Source: Amycolatopsis iheyensis
GTDB taxonomy: Bacteria; Actinomycetota; Actinomycetes; Mycobacteriales; Pseudonocardiaceae
Assembly (NCBI RefSeq): GCF_024703995.1
Contig: NZ_JAMXQV010000001.1
Location: forward strand, 682,001-746,000
Direction: 5' to 3'
DNA: 64,000 nucleotides
Below are positions 18,680-29,205 of the stretch, one piece after another (position 1 is the first letter of the stretch; every line of letters starts with the position of its first letter). The translations under genes and the position numbers were made by a program. The notes under the pieces are model-generated. The model made no database searches, was not told the DNA's origin, and was given only the letters and a program-made list of their open reading frames with translations.

Positions 18680-19981
18680 TCAGAGAAACAGGGTCGGGAT
18701 AGCGGGCTCGCCGTGCGAGAGCTTCAGGCCCTCCCACGGCAGGCTGACCAGGCCGCGGCGCAGCCGCTGCCTCGCGTCGTCGAGCGTAGGCAGGTCCGCC
18801 TCCGCGCGGCCAGCGCGGATCAGCGGGATCTGCAGCGGGCGGTCGTTGGCCTCCGGCTCCGGCGCCTTCCCGGCCGTGGTCCAGACGACCTCCTCGACCG
18901 CCGTCCCGGTGCCGCGGTGGCGCCGCAGCGCGGACTTGCGCCCGCCGCGGGACTCCTTGTGCGCGCTGCGCTTGGCGACCGGCCTGCCGTCCACCTCGAC
19001 CAGCTTGTAGACCATCCCGGCGGTCGGCGCGCCCGAGCCGGTGACCACCGACGTCCCGACGCCGTACGCGTCGACGGGCTCCGCGCGCAACGCCGCGATG
19101 GCGTGCTCGTCGAGGTCGCCGGACACGACGATCCGGGTGTCCTTCGCGCCCAGGGCGTCCAGCTGCTCGCGGGCGCGGCGGGCGAGCGGGCCGACGTCGC
19201 CCGAGTCGATCCGGATCGCACCGAGCTCCGGTCCGGCGACGCGGACCGCGGCGTCGATGCCGGCGGTGATGTCGTAGGTGTCGACCAGCAGCGTCGTGTC
19301 CGCGCCCATCTTCTCGACCTGGGCGCGGAAGGCGGCCTCCTCGCTGTCGTGCAGCAGCATGAAGGCGTGCGCGACGGTGCCGCGGGTCGGGATGCCGTAG
19401 CGGCGGCCGGCTTCGAGGTTCGACGTCGTCGCGAAGCCGGCCAGGTAGGCGGCGCGCGCGGCGGCGACGGCGGCGTACTCGTGCGTGCGGCGCCCGCCCA
19501 TCTCGATGATCGGCCGGCCGTGCGCGGCGCCGGACATCCGGGCGGCCGCGGACGCGATGGCGCTGTCGTGGTTGAGGATCGACAGGACCAGCGTCTCCAG
19601 CAGCACGCACTCGCCGAACGAGCCGGTGACGGTGAGCAGTGGCGAGCCGGGGAAGTACAGCTCACCCTCGGCGTAGCCGTCGATGTCGCCGGAGAACTCG
19701 TAGCCGGCGAGCCAGGACAGCGTCGTGTCGTCGACGACCGCGGTGGCCTCCAGCTGCGCCAGTTCGGCGTCGGTGAAGCGGAAGTCCGCGATCGCGTCGA
19801 GGACGCGGGCGGTGCCCGCGACGACGCCGTAGCGGCGCCCGTCCGGCAGTCTCCTGGCGAACACCTCGAAGACGCAGGGCCGGTCGGCCGTGCCGTCGGC
19901 GAGCGCGCTGCCCAGCATGGTCAGCTCGTAGTGGTCGGTGAGCAGCGCAGTGCTGGTCGTGGCCGGCTCCGGTGAACCCAT
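18680..19981 (-). CDS. pncB: Nicotinate phosphoribosyltransferase
   Basis: The 433-aa protein has the NAPRTase features [15 protein letters not shown] at the N-terminus, [19 protein letters not shown] and [17 protein letters not shown] (phosphoribosyl site), and a C-terminal [11 protein letters not shown] segment. It makes nicotinate mononucleotide from nicotinate and PRPP. It heads the pncB-pncA-aldolase operon and corresponds to Rv1330c in the conserved block, divergent from clpS. Confidence 0.95.
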   Translation of the reverse strand: MGSPEPATTSTALLTDHYELTMLGSALADGTADRPCVFEVFARRLPDGRRYGVVAGTARVLDAIADFRFTDAELAQLEATAVVDDTTLSWLAGYEFSGDIDGYAEGELYFPGSPLLTVTGSFGECVLLETLVLSILNHDSAIASAAARMSGAAHGRPIIEMGGRRTHEYAAVAAARAAYLAGFATTSNLEAGRRYGIPTRGTVAHAFMLLHDSEEAAFRAQVEKMGADTTLLVDTYDITAGIDAAVRVAGPELGAIRIDSGDVGPLARRAREQLDALGAKDTRIVVSGDLDEHAIAALRAEPVDAYGVGTSVVTGSGAPTAGMVYKLVEVDGRPVAKRSAHKESRGGRKSALRRHRGTGTAVEEVVWTTAGKAPEPEANDRPLQIPLIRAGRAEADLPTLDDARQRLRRGLVSLPWEGLKLSHGEPAIPTLFL

Positions 19982-20055
19982 GGGGTCAGCCTATTCACCC
20001 ACATGGCCGGACCTGGCGCGGCGTACCCTGTCGGCTCCGTGACACCATGGGGTGC

Positions 20056-20355
20056 ATGTCCTTGCCTGTCGCAGCCGAGCAGACACAGGTCGAGCCGGCC
20101 GGAGCCGAGGTCGCCGAGTCGGACACACCCTGGCGGACCGTGGTGTGGAACGACCCGGTCAACCTGATGTCGTACGTGACGTACGTCTTCCAGAAGCTGT
20201 TCGGCTACGGCCGTGACCACGCCACCAAGCTGATGCTCGACGTGCACCACAAGGGCAAGGCGATCGTCTCGTCCGGCTCGAAGGAGAAGGTGGAGACCGA
20301 CGTGGCGAAACTCCACGCGGCGGGCCTGTGGGCCACGATGGAGCAGACCTCGTGA
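20056..20355 (+). CDS. clpS: ATP-dependent Clp protease adaptor ClpS
   Basis: The 99-aa protein has the ClpS core [20 protein letters not shown] and [20 protein letters not shown]. ClpS binds N-degron residues and hands substrates to ClpA/ClpC-ClpP. ATG 20056 is chosen; an ATG at 20047 is in frame and also possible. The stop overlaps the next start (GTGA), and the clpS-DUF2017-P1 peptidase order equals Rv1331-Rv1333. Confidence 0.95.
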   Translation: MSLPVAAEQTQVEPAGAEVAESDTPWRTVVWNDPVNLMSYVTYVFQKLFGYGRDHATKLMLDVHHKGKAIVSSGSKEKVETDVAKLHAAGLWATMEQTS

Positions 20356-20909
20356 ACGGGTGGCGGCGCAAGGGCGCGGTCATCCACGCCGGGTTCGAAC
20401 AGCAGGAAGCCGCGGTGCTGCGCGGGCTGGTCAGCCAGCTCGAGGACATGCTCACCGCGCGCGCCGAGGAGGCGCCGCAGGACGAGCTCGCCGAGCTGAC
20501 CGGCATCCGCACCGGGCCCACCGAGTCGCCGGACGACCCGGTGCTCTCGCGGCTGCTCCCGGACTTCCACAAGCTCGACCCGGACAACCCGACCCGCGAA
20601 GACCTCGACTCGGCGTCGGCGATGCGCTCGCTGCACGAGCCGGAGCTGCTCGACATCAAGGTCGGCGTGGCGAAGATCGTGCTCGACACGCTGCCCCGCG
20701 ACGGTGGTCACGTCCGGCTGACCGAGGAGCAGGCCGACGCCTGGCTGGGCGCGCTCAACGACGTCCGGCTGGCCCTGGGCACCGCGCTCGACGTCACCGA
20801 GGACATGCCCGACGAGCTGCCCGAGGACGACCCGCGGGCGCCGCACCTGGGCGTCTACCACTGGCTGACCTGGGTGCAGGAGACGCTGATCCAGGCGCTG
20901 ACCGGATGA
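20352..20909 (+). CDS. DUF2017 domain protein
   Basis: The 185-aa helical acidic protein corresponds to Rv1332. It has the family segments [29 protein letters not shown] and [14 protein letters not shown]. Function is not established; its fixed position after clpS hints at a link to proteolysis. GTG 20352 overlaps clpS by 4 bp, and its stop overlaps the peptidase start by 4 bp (ATGA). Confidence 0.92.
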   Translation: MNGWRRKGAVIHAGFEQQEAAVLRGLVSQLEDMLTARAEEAPQDELAELTGIRTGPTESPDDPVLSRLLPDFHKLDPDNPTREDLDSASAMRSLHEPELLDIKVGVAKIVLDTLPRDGGHVRLTEEQADAWLGALNDVRLALGTALDVTEDMPDELPEDDPRAPHLGVYHWLTWVQETLIQALTG

Positions 20910-21886
20910 TCACCGACGTCCCCGGCGTGCTGGTCGGGCACCACGAGCGGGTCGGGGACGGCTGGGCCACCGGCACGACGGTGGTCCTGGTGCCCGAAGG
21001 CGCGGTCGGCGCGGTCGACCAGCGCGGCGGCGCGCCCGGCACCCGCGAGACGAACCTGCTGGAGCCGGAGAACCTGGTGCAGCGGGTCAACGCGGTCTGC
21101 TTGTCGGGTGGCTCGGCCTACGGGCTGGCCGCGGCCGACGGCGTCATGCGGTGGCTCGCGGAGCGGAACCTGGGCTTCCCGGTGGGCACGCAACCGCACG
21201 AGGTCGTGCCGATCGTGCCCGCGGCGGTGCTGTTCGACCTGCCGCGCAGCGAGTGGGGCAACCGGCCGGACGCGTCCTTCGGGTACGCGGCGTGCGAAGC
21301 GGCTTCGGAGTCCTTCGCCTCGGGGACGGTCGGGGCGGGCGCGGGTGCCGCTGTCGGGTCCTTGAAGGGCGGCATCGGCTCGGCCGGCGAGGTCGTCGGC
21401 GAGTACACCGTCGGGGCGATCGCGGCGGTCAACGCGGCGGGCGAGGCCGTCGACCTCTCGACGGGGCGCGCTTTCGCGGCCGACCACGGCGACTTCGGCG
21501 TCACGTGGCCTTCGCGGCCCGCGGACCTGCCGTCTCGCGCGACCGACCTGAACACGACGATCGGCGTGGTCGCGGTGGACGCGGCGCTGTCGAAGGCCGA
21601 GGCCCGGCGGATCGCGGTCGCGGCCCAGGACGGGCTGGCGCGCGCGGTGCGCCCGGCGCACACGATGTTCGACGGCGACACGGTGTTCGCGCTGGCCACG
21701 GGCGCGCGTGCGCTGCCGGAGGCGAGCGGTCCGTTCGGCCCGGCGGCGCGCGCGGCGGGGCTGGACGCGCTGTGCTCGGCGGCGGCGCGGGTGTTCGCGC
21801 GGGCGATGGTGCACGGGCTGCTCGCGGCGACCACGGCCGGCGGGGTGCCGGCGTACCGGGACGTGTGGCCGGAAGCTTTCGCCTGA
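20906..21886 (+). CDS. P1-family (DmpA/ThnT-like) self-cleaving peptidase
   Basis: The 326-aa protein is an N-terminal-nucleophile amidohydrolase. It has CLSGGSAYGLAAADGVMRWL and GAGAGAAVGSLKGGIGSA, and the segment DLNTTIGVVAVDA in which cleavage between N216 and T217 would free the catalytic threonine, as in ThnT. Such enzymes cleave N-terminal residues or beta-amino peptides. It corresponds to Rv1333. It ends 58 bp before the mec promoter. Confidence 0.9.
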   Translation: MITDVPGVLVGHHERVGDGWATGTTVVLVPEGAVGAVDQRGGAPGTRETNLLEPENLVQRVNAVCLSGGSAYGLAAADGVMRWLAERNLGFPVGTQPHEVVPIVPAAVLFDLPRSEWGNRPDASFGYAACEAASESFASGTVGAGAGAAVGSLKGGIGSAGEVVGEYTVGAIAAVNAAGEAVDLSTGRAFAADHGDFGVTWPSRPADLPSRATDLNTTIGVVAVDAALSKAEARRIAVAAQDGLARAVRPAHTMFDGDTVFALATGARALPEASGPFGPAARAAGLDALCSAAARVFARAMVHGLLAATTAGGVPAYRDVWPEAFA

Positions 21887-21916
21887 ATTCCCTGGTGAGC
21901 GCTATGTCTCACGATC

Positions 21917-21944
21917 TGGACAGCTTGTGTCCACCACCTAAGAT
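21917..21944 (+). promoter_or_regulatory. Promoter of mec-cysO-cysM with overlapping palindrome
   Basis: TGGACA at 21917-21922 and TAAGAT at 21939-21944 form a -35/-10 pair with a 16-bp spacer. A perfect inverted repeat TGGACA-N5-TGTCCA (21917-21933) covers the -35 and spacer, a position suited to a repressor. The predicted transcript start coincides with the GTG at 21951. Confidence 0.55.
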
Positions 21945-21950
21945 GTGGAT

Positions 21951-22358
21951 GTGCTCCGGATCCGCCGTGACCTCGTCGACGAGATCGTCGCCCATGCCCG
22001 TCGTGACCACCCCGACGAGGCCTGTGGCGTGATCGCCGGGCCCGACGGGTCCGACTCGCCCGAGCGGTTCATCCCCATGCTGAACGCCGCGCGCTCACCC
22101 ACGTTCTACGAGTTCGACAGCGGCGACCTGCTGAAGCTCTACCGCGAAATGGACGCGAACGACGAAGTGCCGGTGGTGATCTACCACTCGCACACCGCGA
22201 CCGAGGCCTACCCGTCGCGGACCGACGCGAACATCGCGGCCGAGCCGGGCGCGCACTACGTGCTCGTCTCCACCCGCGACCCCGAAGTGCACGAGTTCCG
22301 CTCGTACCGGATCGTGGACGCCGAGATCACCGAGGAGCCGGTCGAGATCGTCGACTGA
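21951..22358 (+). CDS. mec: Mec: JAMM/MPN metallopeptidase releasing cysteine from CysO
   Basis: The 135-aa Mov34/MPN protein has the JAMM zinc site: Glu in HPDEACGVI, then YHSHTATEAYPSRTD (HxH and Asp). In M. tuberculosis Mec (Rv1334) hydrolyses the CysO-cysteine adduct to free cysteine and regenerate CysO. GTG 21951 fits a leaderless transcript from the TAAGAT box; a GTG at 21945 gives two more residues. It is followed by cysO and cysM in the same order as in M. tuberculosis. Confidence 0.93.
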   Translation: MLRIRRDLVDEIVAHARRDHPDEACGVIAGPDGSDSPERFIPMLNAARSPTFYEFDSGDLLKLYREMDANDEVPVVIYHSHTATEAYPSRTDANIAAEPGAHYVLVSTRDPEVHEFRSYRIVDAEITEEPVEIVD

Positions 22359-22423
22359 CCCCTCGGAATAAACCGCCGCGCCATCGGCGTCTGCGTTTAA
22401 GAACCCACCGGAGGTAGAAACCC

Positions 22424-22696
22424 ATGGCCGTGACCGTCTCCATCCCGACGATCCTGCGCACCCACACCGGCGGCGAGAAGTCCGTCGAGGCGAAGGGCGC
22501 GACCGTCCTCGAGGTCATCGACGACGTCGAGTCCCGCCACGCCGGCATCAAGGGCCGCCTGGTGAAGGAGGAGAAGCTGCACCGCTTCATCAACGTCTAC
22601 GTCAACGACGAGGACGTCCGCTTCTCCGGTGGGCTCGAGGCCGAGGTCAAGGACGGCGACACCCTGACCATCCTCCCCGCCGTGGCCGGTGGCTGA
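22424..22696 (+). CDS. cysO: CysO: ThiS/MoaD-like sulfur carrier protein
   Basis: The 90-aa ubiquitin-like protein ends in AVAGG; the C-terminal Gly-Gly is thiocarboxylated and delivers sulfur for cysteine synthesis. GDTLTILPAVAGG is the conserved tail. A GGAGG ribosome site precedes the ATG. It is 3 bp upstream of cysM and 65 bp after mec. The activating MoeZ-like enzyme is not in the window. Confidence 0.96.
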   Translation: MAVTVSIPTILRTHTGGEKSVEAKGATVLEVIDDVESRHAGIKGRLVKEEKLHRFINVYVNDEDVRFSGGLEAEVKDGDTLTILPAVAGG

Positions 22697-23650
<954 letters not shown>

Positions 23651-23651
23651 G

Positions 23652-24479
23652 TCACTCCGCTTTCCAGAGTTCGGGCCGGGCGAGGTCGACACCGTCGGCC
23701 TCGGCCAGCCGCTCGAAGGTGGCCATCGTCTCGCCCAGGTCGTCGAACATCTTGGGCAGCCGCTTCAGCGGCTTGCTCAGCGGGCGCCAGAAGACGTCCC
23801 AGTGGATCAGGCGGACCCGTTTCGGCCGGACCGCGCCGACCGTCTCGCGCCAGTATTCTTCGCGCCACCGCTCGGTTTGCTTGCCGACGGCGCCGATGCC
23901 GAGGTAGACGACGTCCGCGCGGTAGCCGGCCAGCGCGCCGGGCACGAAGTTCGCCGACGCGTGGACCAGGACTTTCCCCGCCGCGTGGGCGAGGTGGAAC
24001 GAGTAGCAGCGGCCGGTCTTGAACGCCTTGGCCCTGGCCGGCAGCCGGACGGGCTCGGTGATTTCGCCGGGGACGCGGTCGCCGGCGCTGTGGAGTGCGT
24101 CGACCGGCGTGACGGTGAAGGCGCCGAACTCCACGGGCCGGCCCGGCACCAGCTCCTCGAACGGCTCGGCGGCCAGGCCGTAGCCCTCCTGGACCTTCCG
24201 CGTCGAGGACGAGCCGGCCAGCGTGGCGCCGGTCGCCTGGGCGACCACGGGAGCGTCGAGGACGTGGTCGACGTGGGAGTGCGCCACCAGGACGGCGTCC
24301 AGCTTCGTGACGCCGAGCCGGTGCAGGGCGTCGTCGATCCGGCCGCGGTCCGGCGCCACGCGGGTCGCCATCTTCAGCAGTGACGGCCGGGAGAAGAAGC
24401 CGTCGGCCAGCACGCTCGAGGTGCCGTCGGTGACCAGGACGGTCGACACCCCGGCGAAGGCCGTGCGGAGTTCGGGCAT
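23652..24479 (-). CDS. MBL-fold metallo-hydrolase
   Basis: The 275-aa protein has the metallo-beta-lactamase motif AHSHVDHVLDAP (HxHxDH) and later metal ligands around VTPVDALHSAGD and LIHWDVFW. It resembles UlaG/phosphodiesterase-like MBL proteins. ATG 24479 is chosen because it lies 10 bp from the divergent racemase start and begins at MPELRTAFAG. Substrate unknown. It is one of three genes that interrupt the conserved cysM-rhomboid order. Confidence 0.85.
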   Translation of the reverse strand: MPELRTAFAGVSTVLVTDGTSSVLADGFFSRPSLLKMATRVAPDRGRIDDALHRLGVTKLDAVLVAHSHVDHVLDAPVVAQATGATLAGSSSTRKVQEGYGLAAEPFEELVPGRPVEFGAFTVTPVDALHSAGDRVPGEITEPVRLPARAKAFKTGRCYSFHLAHAAGKVLVHASANFVPGALAGYRADVVYLGIGAVGKQTERWREEYWRETVGAVRPKRVRLIHWDVFWRPLSKPLKRLPKMFDDLGETMATFERLAEADGVDLARPELWKAE

Positions 24480-24489
24480 GCTGACCACT

Positions 24490-25206
24490 ATGAAGGTCAT
24501 CGGGTTGCTGGGCGGCATGAGCTGGGAGTCGTCCGCCGAGTACTACCGGCTCGTGAACGAACGGGTGAAGGACGCCCTCGGCGGGTTCCACTCCGCGCAC
24601 ACCGTGCTCTACTCCGTCGACTTCGCCGCCATCGAGGCGATGCAGGCCGACGGCCGGTGGGACGAGGCCGGCGCCGAGCTGAACCGGGCCGCTCGCGCGC
24701 TGGAAGCCGCCGGCGCCGACTTCGTCGTGCTCTGCACCAACACCATGCACAAGGTCGCCGACCGGCTCGAGGACGGGCTCGGCATCCCCCTGCTGCACCT
24801 GGCCGACGCCACCGCCGCCGCGGTCACGGCCGCCGGGATCCGGCGGATCGGGCTGCTCGGCACCGGGTTCACCATGGCGCAGCCCTTCTACCGCGACCGG
24901 CTCGCCGCGCACGGCCTCGACGTGCTCGTGCCCGGTGAGGAGGACCGCGACCTCGTCCACCGCGTCATCTACGACGAGCTGGTGCTCGGCGTGGTGAAGC
25001 CCGAGTCGCGCGAGGCCTACCGCGGGGTGATTGCCCGGCTGGCCGAAGCGGGCGCCGAGGGCGTGATCTACGGCTGCACCGAGATCGAGCTGCTGGTCGG
25101 CCCCGAGGACAGCCCGGTGCCGACCTTCCCCACCACCCGCCTGCACGCCGAGGCCGCCGTCGACTTCGCGCTGGGCGCCGCCGAGCTGCCCCGGCCGCCC
25201 GCCTGA
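24490..25206 (+). CDS. Aspartate/glutamate racemase family protein
   Basis: The 238-aa protein starts KVIGLLGGMSWESSAEYYRL, the N-terminal signature of aspartate racemases, and has the two catalytic cysteines in VVLCTNTMHK and IYGCTEIELL. These enzymes racemise Asp or Glu without cofactor. It is divergent from the MBL gene with only 10 bp between start codons, so the promoters must overlap the coding regions or face each other. A dedicated murI is present elsewhere in the window, so this is not the cell-wall racemase. Confidence 0.9.
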   Translation: MKVIGLLGGMSWESSAEYYRLVNERVKDALGGFHSAHTVLYSVDFAAIEAMQADGRWDEAGAELNRAARALEAAGADFVVLCTNTMHKVADRLEDGLGIPLLHLADATAAAVTAAGIRRIGLLGTGFTMAQPFYRDRLAAHGLDVLVPGEEDRDLVHRVIYDELVLGVVKPESREAYRGVIARLAEAGAEGVIYGCTEIELLVGPEDSPVPTFPTTRLHAEAAVDFALGAAELPRPPA

Positions 25207-25207
25207 G

Positions 25208-26059
25208 TCACACCGCGACCACCGGCCCCTCGCTCGTGTGCGCCTCGTGCTGCGCGACGACCTGCCGCCACAGCCGCGCCCGCTCCTCGGCCGTGAACAG
25301 GTCCGGAGTGATGCCGAAGACGTCCGCCGCGGCCGTCCACCAGGCTTCGGGGGACTCCACCAGCTCCTTGGCGCCATGGCGGTTCAGCGTCAGCGCCCGC
25401 AGCGTGTCGACGCCCGCCGCGTCGCGCCGCTGGATCACGCAGACGCGGACGAAGCCGGACTCCGGCGAGGTCGACAGCCACGCGTGCTTCTCCGCGAAGT
25501 CGGGCAGCTCCGCCACCCCGGGCGCGAAGTCGAAGCCCACGAAGCTGCCTGCCGGGTCGTGGTCGAAGCGCCAGCCGCCCGGCGCCACCTCCGAGCGCCG
25601 CAGCCGGTAGGTGTGCGGGCCCTGGACGTAGGTGCCTTCCCGTAGGGGGAGCGGCTCGTGGAAGCCGTCGCCCAGCCCGGCGTCGACCAGCCACGGTGTC
25701 GCCGGCTCGTCCGGCAGCGCCGCGACGGTCAGCGCCAGGTGGTTGCGGTCGAGGTTCGGCGCGTCACCCGCGCCGCCCTGCACCCCGCCGAGGTGCCTCG
25801 TGACGGGGTAGCCGAGCTCGCGCAGCAGCTCCGAAAACGCGCCGTTGAGGTGGTAGCAGTACCCGCCGCGGCCGCGCAGGATCCGCGCCAGCGACGCCGA
25901 CGGCGCCAGCGGCGTCGGCCGGCCGAGCTGGATCTCCAGCGCTTCGTACGGCACGCGCTCGACGTGTGCCGCGTGCAGCCGCCGCAGCGCGGCCGCGCTC
26001 GGCGGCTCGGCCTCGAGCCCGAGCCGCGCCAGGTATCCCGTGACGTCCAAGTTCCCCAT
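25208..26059 (-). CDS. nat: Arylamine N-acetyltransferase
   Basis: The 283-aa protein has the NAT catalytic triad: C68 in GRGGYCYHLNG, His in NHLALTV and Asp in LVDAGLGDGF. The N-terminal DVTGYLARLGL is typical. NAT transfers acetyl or propionyl groups from CoA to arylamines; in M. tuberculosis it is linked to cholesterol metabolism, whereas NAT-like proteins also act in ansamycin biosynthesis. The stop is 1 bp from the convergent racemase stop. Confidence 0.93.
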   Translation of the reverse strand: MGNLDVTGYLARLGLEAEPPSAAALRRLHAAHVERVPYEALEIQLGRPTPLAPSASLARILRGRGGYCYHLNGAFSELLRELGYPVTRHLGGVQGGAGDAPNLDRNHLALTVAALPDEPATPWLVDAGLGDGFHEPLPLREGTYVQGPHTYRLRRSEVAPGGWRFDHDPAGSFVGFDFAPGVAELPDFAEKHAWLSTSPESGFVRVCVIQRRDAAGVDTLRALTLNRHGAKELVESPEAWWTAAADVFGITPDLFTAEERARLWRQVVAQHEAHTSEGPVVAV

Positions 26060-26153
26060 GGCCGGAAACGTTAGCGGCGGGCACCGACAAAAACGCCGGA
26101 TCAGGGATTTCACCCGAGGCGCGGCGCCGGGGAGCTGACGTAGCGTCGATGGC

Positions 26154-26804
26154 GTGAGCACTTCGCCCGTGAGTCCCGCCCCGGAAACCGACGCCGCCAA
26201 GCGCGTGCTGCCGCCGAAACCCAAGGCGGCCGCGATCGTGGCGCTCTCGTTCACCCTGCTGCTGTACCTGGTCGAGCTGGTCGACGTGATCCTGCCCGGC
26301 GACCTCGACCAGGGTGGCATCGTCTCCCGCAGGCTCTCCGGCCTCGACGGCGTGCTGTTCGCGCCGGTCCTGCACGCCGGTTGGTCGCACCTGTTCGCCA
26401 ACACGGTGCCGGTGCTGCTGTTCTCCTTCCTCGCGATGGCCGCCGGGATCGGCCGGTTCGCGCTGGTCACGGCCATCATCTGGGTGGTCTCCGGGCTCGG
26501 CGTGTGGCTGATCGGGCCGGCGAACACGGTCACCGTCGGCGCGTCCGGGCTGGCCTTCGGCTGGCTCGCCTACCTGCTGGTGCGCGGCATCTTCAACCGC
26601 GCGGCCGGGCAGATCCTGGTCGCCGTCGTCCTGCTGGGCGTGTGGAGCGGGATGCTCGCCGGGCTGCTGCCGGGCAACCCCGGCGTCTCCTGGCAGGGGC
26701 ACGTCTTCGGCGCGCTGGCCGGTGTCCTCGCGGCGTGGCTGACGAGCCGCACCGGGAAGTCCCGGAAAGCCGAGCCGGCGACCCCGGGTAACCTCGGGGT
26801 GTGA
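26154..26804 (+). CDS. Rhomboid family intramembrane serine protease
   Basis: The 216-aa protein has about six membrane spans, the nucleophile motif [12 protein letters not shown] (Ser) and the second catalytic residue in [13 protein letters not shown] (His), plus [18 protein letters not shown], the conserved HxxxN oxyanion segment. It corresponds to Rv1337. GTG 26154 is the start. The stop overlaps murI by 4 bp (GTGA), and coupling to murI is conserved in the mycobacterial order. Confidence 0.93.
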   Translation: MSTSPVSPAPETDAAKRVLPPKPKAAAIVALSFTLLLYLVELVDVILPGDLDQGGIVSRRLSGLDGVLFAPVLHAGWSHLFANTVPVLLFSFLAMAAGIGRFALVTAIIWVVSGLGVWLIGPANTVTVGASGLAFGWLAYLLVRGIFNRAAGQILVAVVLLGVWSGMLAGLLPGNPGVSWQGHVFGALAGVLAAWLTSRTGKSRKAEPATPGNLGV

Positions 26805-27607
26805 CGTCTCCGCCCGCTGATGCCCCGATCGGCGTGTTCGATTCCGGCGTCGGCGGGCTGACGGTCGCGAGGGCGATCCTCGAGCAGCTGCCCGCCGAAC
26901 AGCTCCGCTACGTCGGCGACACGGCGCACAACCCGTACGGCCCGCTCCCGATCGCCACCGCCCGCAGCTACGCGCTGGCGGCGCTCGACGAGATCGTCGA
27001 AAGCGGCGTGAAGGCGTTGGTCATCGCCTGCAACACGGCGTCCGCGGCCTGCCTGCGCGACGCCCGCGAGCGCTACGACGTCCCGGTGATCGAGGTCGTC
27101 CTGCCCGCCACGCGGCGCGCGGTCATCGCGACGCACACCGGCCGGGTCGGCGTGATCGGCACCGAGGGCACGGTGCGCTCGCGCGCCTACGAAGACGCTT
27201 TCACCGCGGCGCCCGGCATCACGCTCACCAGCGTCGCCTGCCCGCGGTTCGTGGACTTCGTCGAGCGCGGCATCACCTCGGGGCGGCAGGTGCTCGGGCT
27301 GGCGCAGGGCTACCTGCAGCCGCTGCTCGACGCCGAGGTCGACACGGTCGTGCTCGGCTGCACGCACTACCCGCTCCTGCAGGGCGTGCTGCAGATCGTG
27401 ATGGGCCAGGAGGTCACGCTCGTCTCCAGCGCCGAGGAGACCGCGAAAGACCTCGTGCGGGTGCTCACCGAACGGGACCTGCTGACGGCCCGGGACACCC
27501 CGCCGCGGCACGAGTTCCTGGCCACCGGGTCGGCCGAGCCGTTCGCCCGGCTCGCCGCGCGGTTCATGGGGTTCGCCCCGGGTGTTCTGACTCCCACCAC
27601 CGCGTGA
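26801..27607 (+). CDS. murI: Glutamate racemase
   Basis: The 268-aa protein begins [17 protein letters not shown] and has the two catalytic cysteines in [10 protein letters not shown] and [10 protein letters not shown]. It makes D-glutamate for peptidoglycan. It corresponds to Rv1338 and is translationally coupled to the rhomboid gene. The next gene follows after 29 bp. Confidence 0.97.
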   Translation: MTSPPADAPIGVFDSGVGGLTVARAILEQLPAEQLRYVGDTAHNPYGPLPIATARSYALAALDEIVESGVKALVIACNTASAACLRDARERYDVPVIEVVLPATRRAVIATHTGRVGVIGTEGTVRSRAYEDAFTAAPGITLTSVACPRFVDFVERGITSGRQVLGLAQGYLQPLLDAEVDTVVLGCTHYPLLQGVLQIVMGQEVTLVSSAEETAKDLVRVLTERDLLTARDTPPRHEFLATGSAEPFARLAARFMGFAPGVLTPTTA

Positions 27608-27636
27608 TCGGGACAACGGGCGCTTAGGGTGTCGAA

Positions 27637-28404
27637 GTGCGACTGACCATCCTCGGGTGCTCCGGCAGCATCCCCGGGCCGAACACCGCCGCGTCCGGCT
27701 ACCTGGTCGAGGCCGAAGGGTTCCTGCTCGGCCTCGAGCTCGGCAACGGGACGCTGGCGCAGCTGCAGGCCGTGGCCGACCCGTTCGACCTCGACGCCCT
27801 GGTGCTCACGCACCTGCACCCGGACCACTGCGCCGACGTCAGCGCACTCACCGTCCTGCGGCGCTACCACCCGGCGAAGCCCTACCCGGCGCGCCCGCGG
27901 CTGCTGCCGCTCTACGCGCCGCCGGACGCGCCGACCCGCCTGGCGAACGCATACGCGCCCAACGAGACCGAGCGGGCCGTCACCGACCTCTCCGACGTCT
28001 ACGACTTCCTGCCGCTGCGGCCCGAGCCGTTCCGGATCGGCCCGTTCGACGTGCTCGCGCTCGAGGTCGACCACCCGACCCCGGCCTACGGCCTGCGCAT
28101 CTCCTACGGCGGCCGGATCCTGGCGTTCACCGGCGACACCGGGCCGTGCCGGGCGCTGAACGAGCTCGCCGACGGCGTCGACCTGCTGCTCGCCGAAGCG
28201 TCGTGGACGGATTCGGCGGAACGGCCGGCCGGCGTGCACCTGTCGGGCAAGCAGGCCGGTGAGCTGGCGCGCGACGCCGGTGTCGGGCGGCTGCTGCTGA
28301 CGCACATCGCGCCGTGGACGGACGCGGGCGCGGTTCTGGGTGAGGCGTCGGTCGAGTTCCCGGGGGCCGAGGTCGTCAAGCAGGGTGCCGTCTACGACGT
28401 GTGA
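27637..28404 (+). CDS. MBL-fold phosphodiesterase (Rv1339-like)
   Basis: The 255-aa protein has LTHLHPDHCADV (HxHxDH), the start LTILGCSGSIPGPNTAASGYL, and ILAFTGDTGP plus LLLTHIAPWTD for the other metal ligands. Its M. tuberculosis counterpart Rv1339 has been described as an atypical class II cyclic-nucleotide phosphodiesterase. GTG 27637 is chosen. The position between murI and rph matches the mycobacterial order. Confidence 0.93.
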   Translation: MRLTILGCSGSIPGPNTAASGYLVEAEGFLLGLELGNGTLAQLQAVADPFDLDALVLTHLHPDHCADVSALTVLRRYHPAKPYPARPRLLPLYAPPDAPTRLANAYAPNETERAVTDLSDVYDFLPLRPEPFRIGPFDVLALEVDHPTPAYGLRISYGGRILAFTGDTGPCRALNELADGVDLLLAEASWTDSAERPAGVHLSGKQAGELARDAGVGRLLLTHIAPWTDAGAVLGEASVEFPGAEVVKQGAVYDV

Positions 28405-28428
28405 ACCCCCGGTTCTAGAGTGCTCCCC

Positions 28429-29205
28429 GTGGCTCGAAAAGATGGCAGGAACGACGACCAGCTCCGTGACATCAAGATCACCCGGGGGTTCCAGCAGTGG
28501 CCGGCGGGGTCGGTGCTGGTCGAATTCGGCAACACGCGGGTGCTGTGCGCGGCGAGCGTCACCGAAGGCGTGCCGCGCTGGCGGGCCGGCTCCGGCCTCG
28601 GCTGGGTGACGGCCGAGTACGCGATGCTGCCGTCGGCGACCAACACGCGTGGTGACCGCGAGTCGGTCAAGGGCCGGATCGGCGGCCGCACGCACGAGAT
28701 CTCCCGGCTGATCGGCCGTTCGCTGCGGGCCTGCATCGACCTGGCCGCGCTGGGCGAGAACACGATCGTCATCGACTGCGACGTCATCCAGGCCGACGGC
28801 GGCACCCGCACGGCCGCGGTGACCGGCGGGTACGTGGCGCTGGCGGACGCGATCACGTGGCTGGGCGCGGCGAACCGGCTCAACGACCCGCAGCCGCTGT
28901 CGTCTTCGGTGGCGGCGGTGAGCGTCGGCGTGGTCGACGGCCGCGTGCGGCTCGACCTGCCCTACGAAGAGGACTCGCGCGCGGAGGTCGACATGAACGT
29001 CGTCGCGACCGACGCGGGCACGCTGATCGAGGTCCAGGGCACCGGCGAGGGCGCGACCTTCGCACGGTCCACTTTGGACCAGATGCTGGACATCGCGCTG
29101 GCGGGTTGTGCGGAGCTGACGCGGCTGCAGAACGAGGCGCTGGCGCTGCCGTACCCCGGCGAGCTGCCGGAGCCGCGTCCGGACAAGAAGAAGGGCTCGA
29201 AGTGA
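28429..29205 (+). CDS. rph: Ribonuclease PH
   Basis: The 258-aa phosphorolytic exoribonuclease trims tRNA 3' ends. It has the family segments [51 protein letters not shown] and [23 protein letters not shown] 28429 is chosen, giving [13 protein letters not shown]. The stop overlaps rdgB by 4 bp (GTGA), as expected from the Rv1340-Rv1341 pair. Confidence 0.96.
   Translation: MARKDGRNDDQLRDIKITRGFQQWPAGSVLVEFGNTRVLCAASVTEGVPRWRAGSGLGWVTAEYAMLPSATNTRGDRESVKGRIGGRTHEISRLIGRSLRACIDLAALGENTIVIDCDVIQADGGTRTAAVTGGYVALADAITWLGAANRLNDPQPLSSSVAAVSVGVVDGRVRLDLPYEEDSRAEVDMNVVATDAGTLIEVQGTGEGATFARSTLDQMLDIALAGCAELTRLQNEALALPYPGELPEPRPDKKKGSK

Noticed and set aside
24490..25206. Second cell-wall glutamate racemase
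   Set aside because: The N-terminus is of the aspartate-racemase type, and murI in the conserved position serves peptidoglycan.
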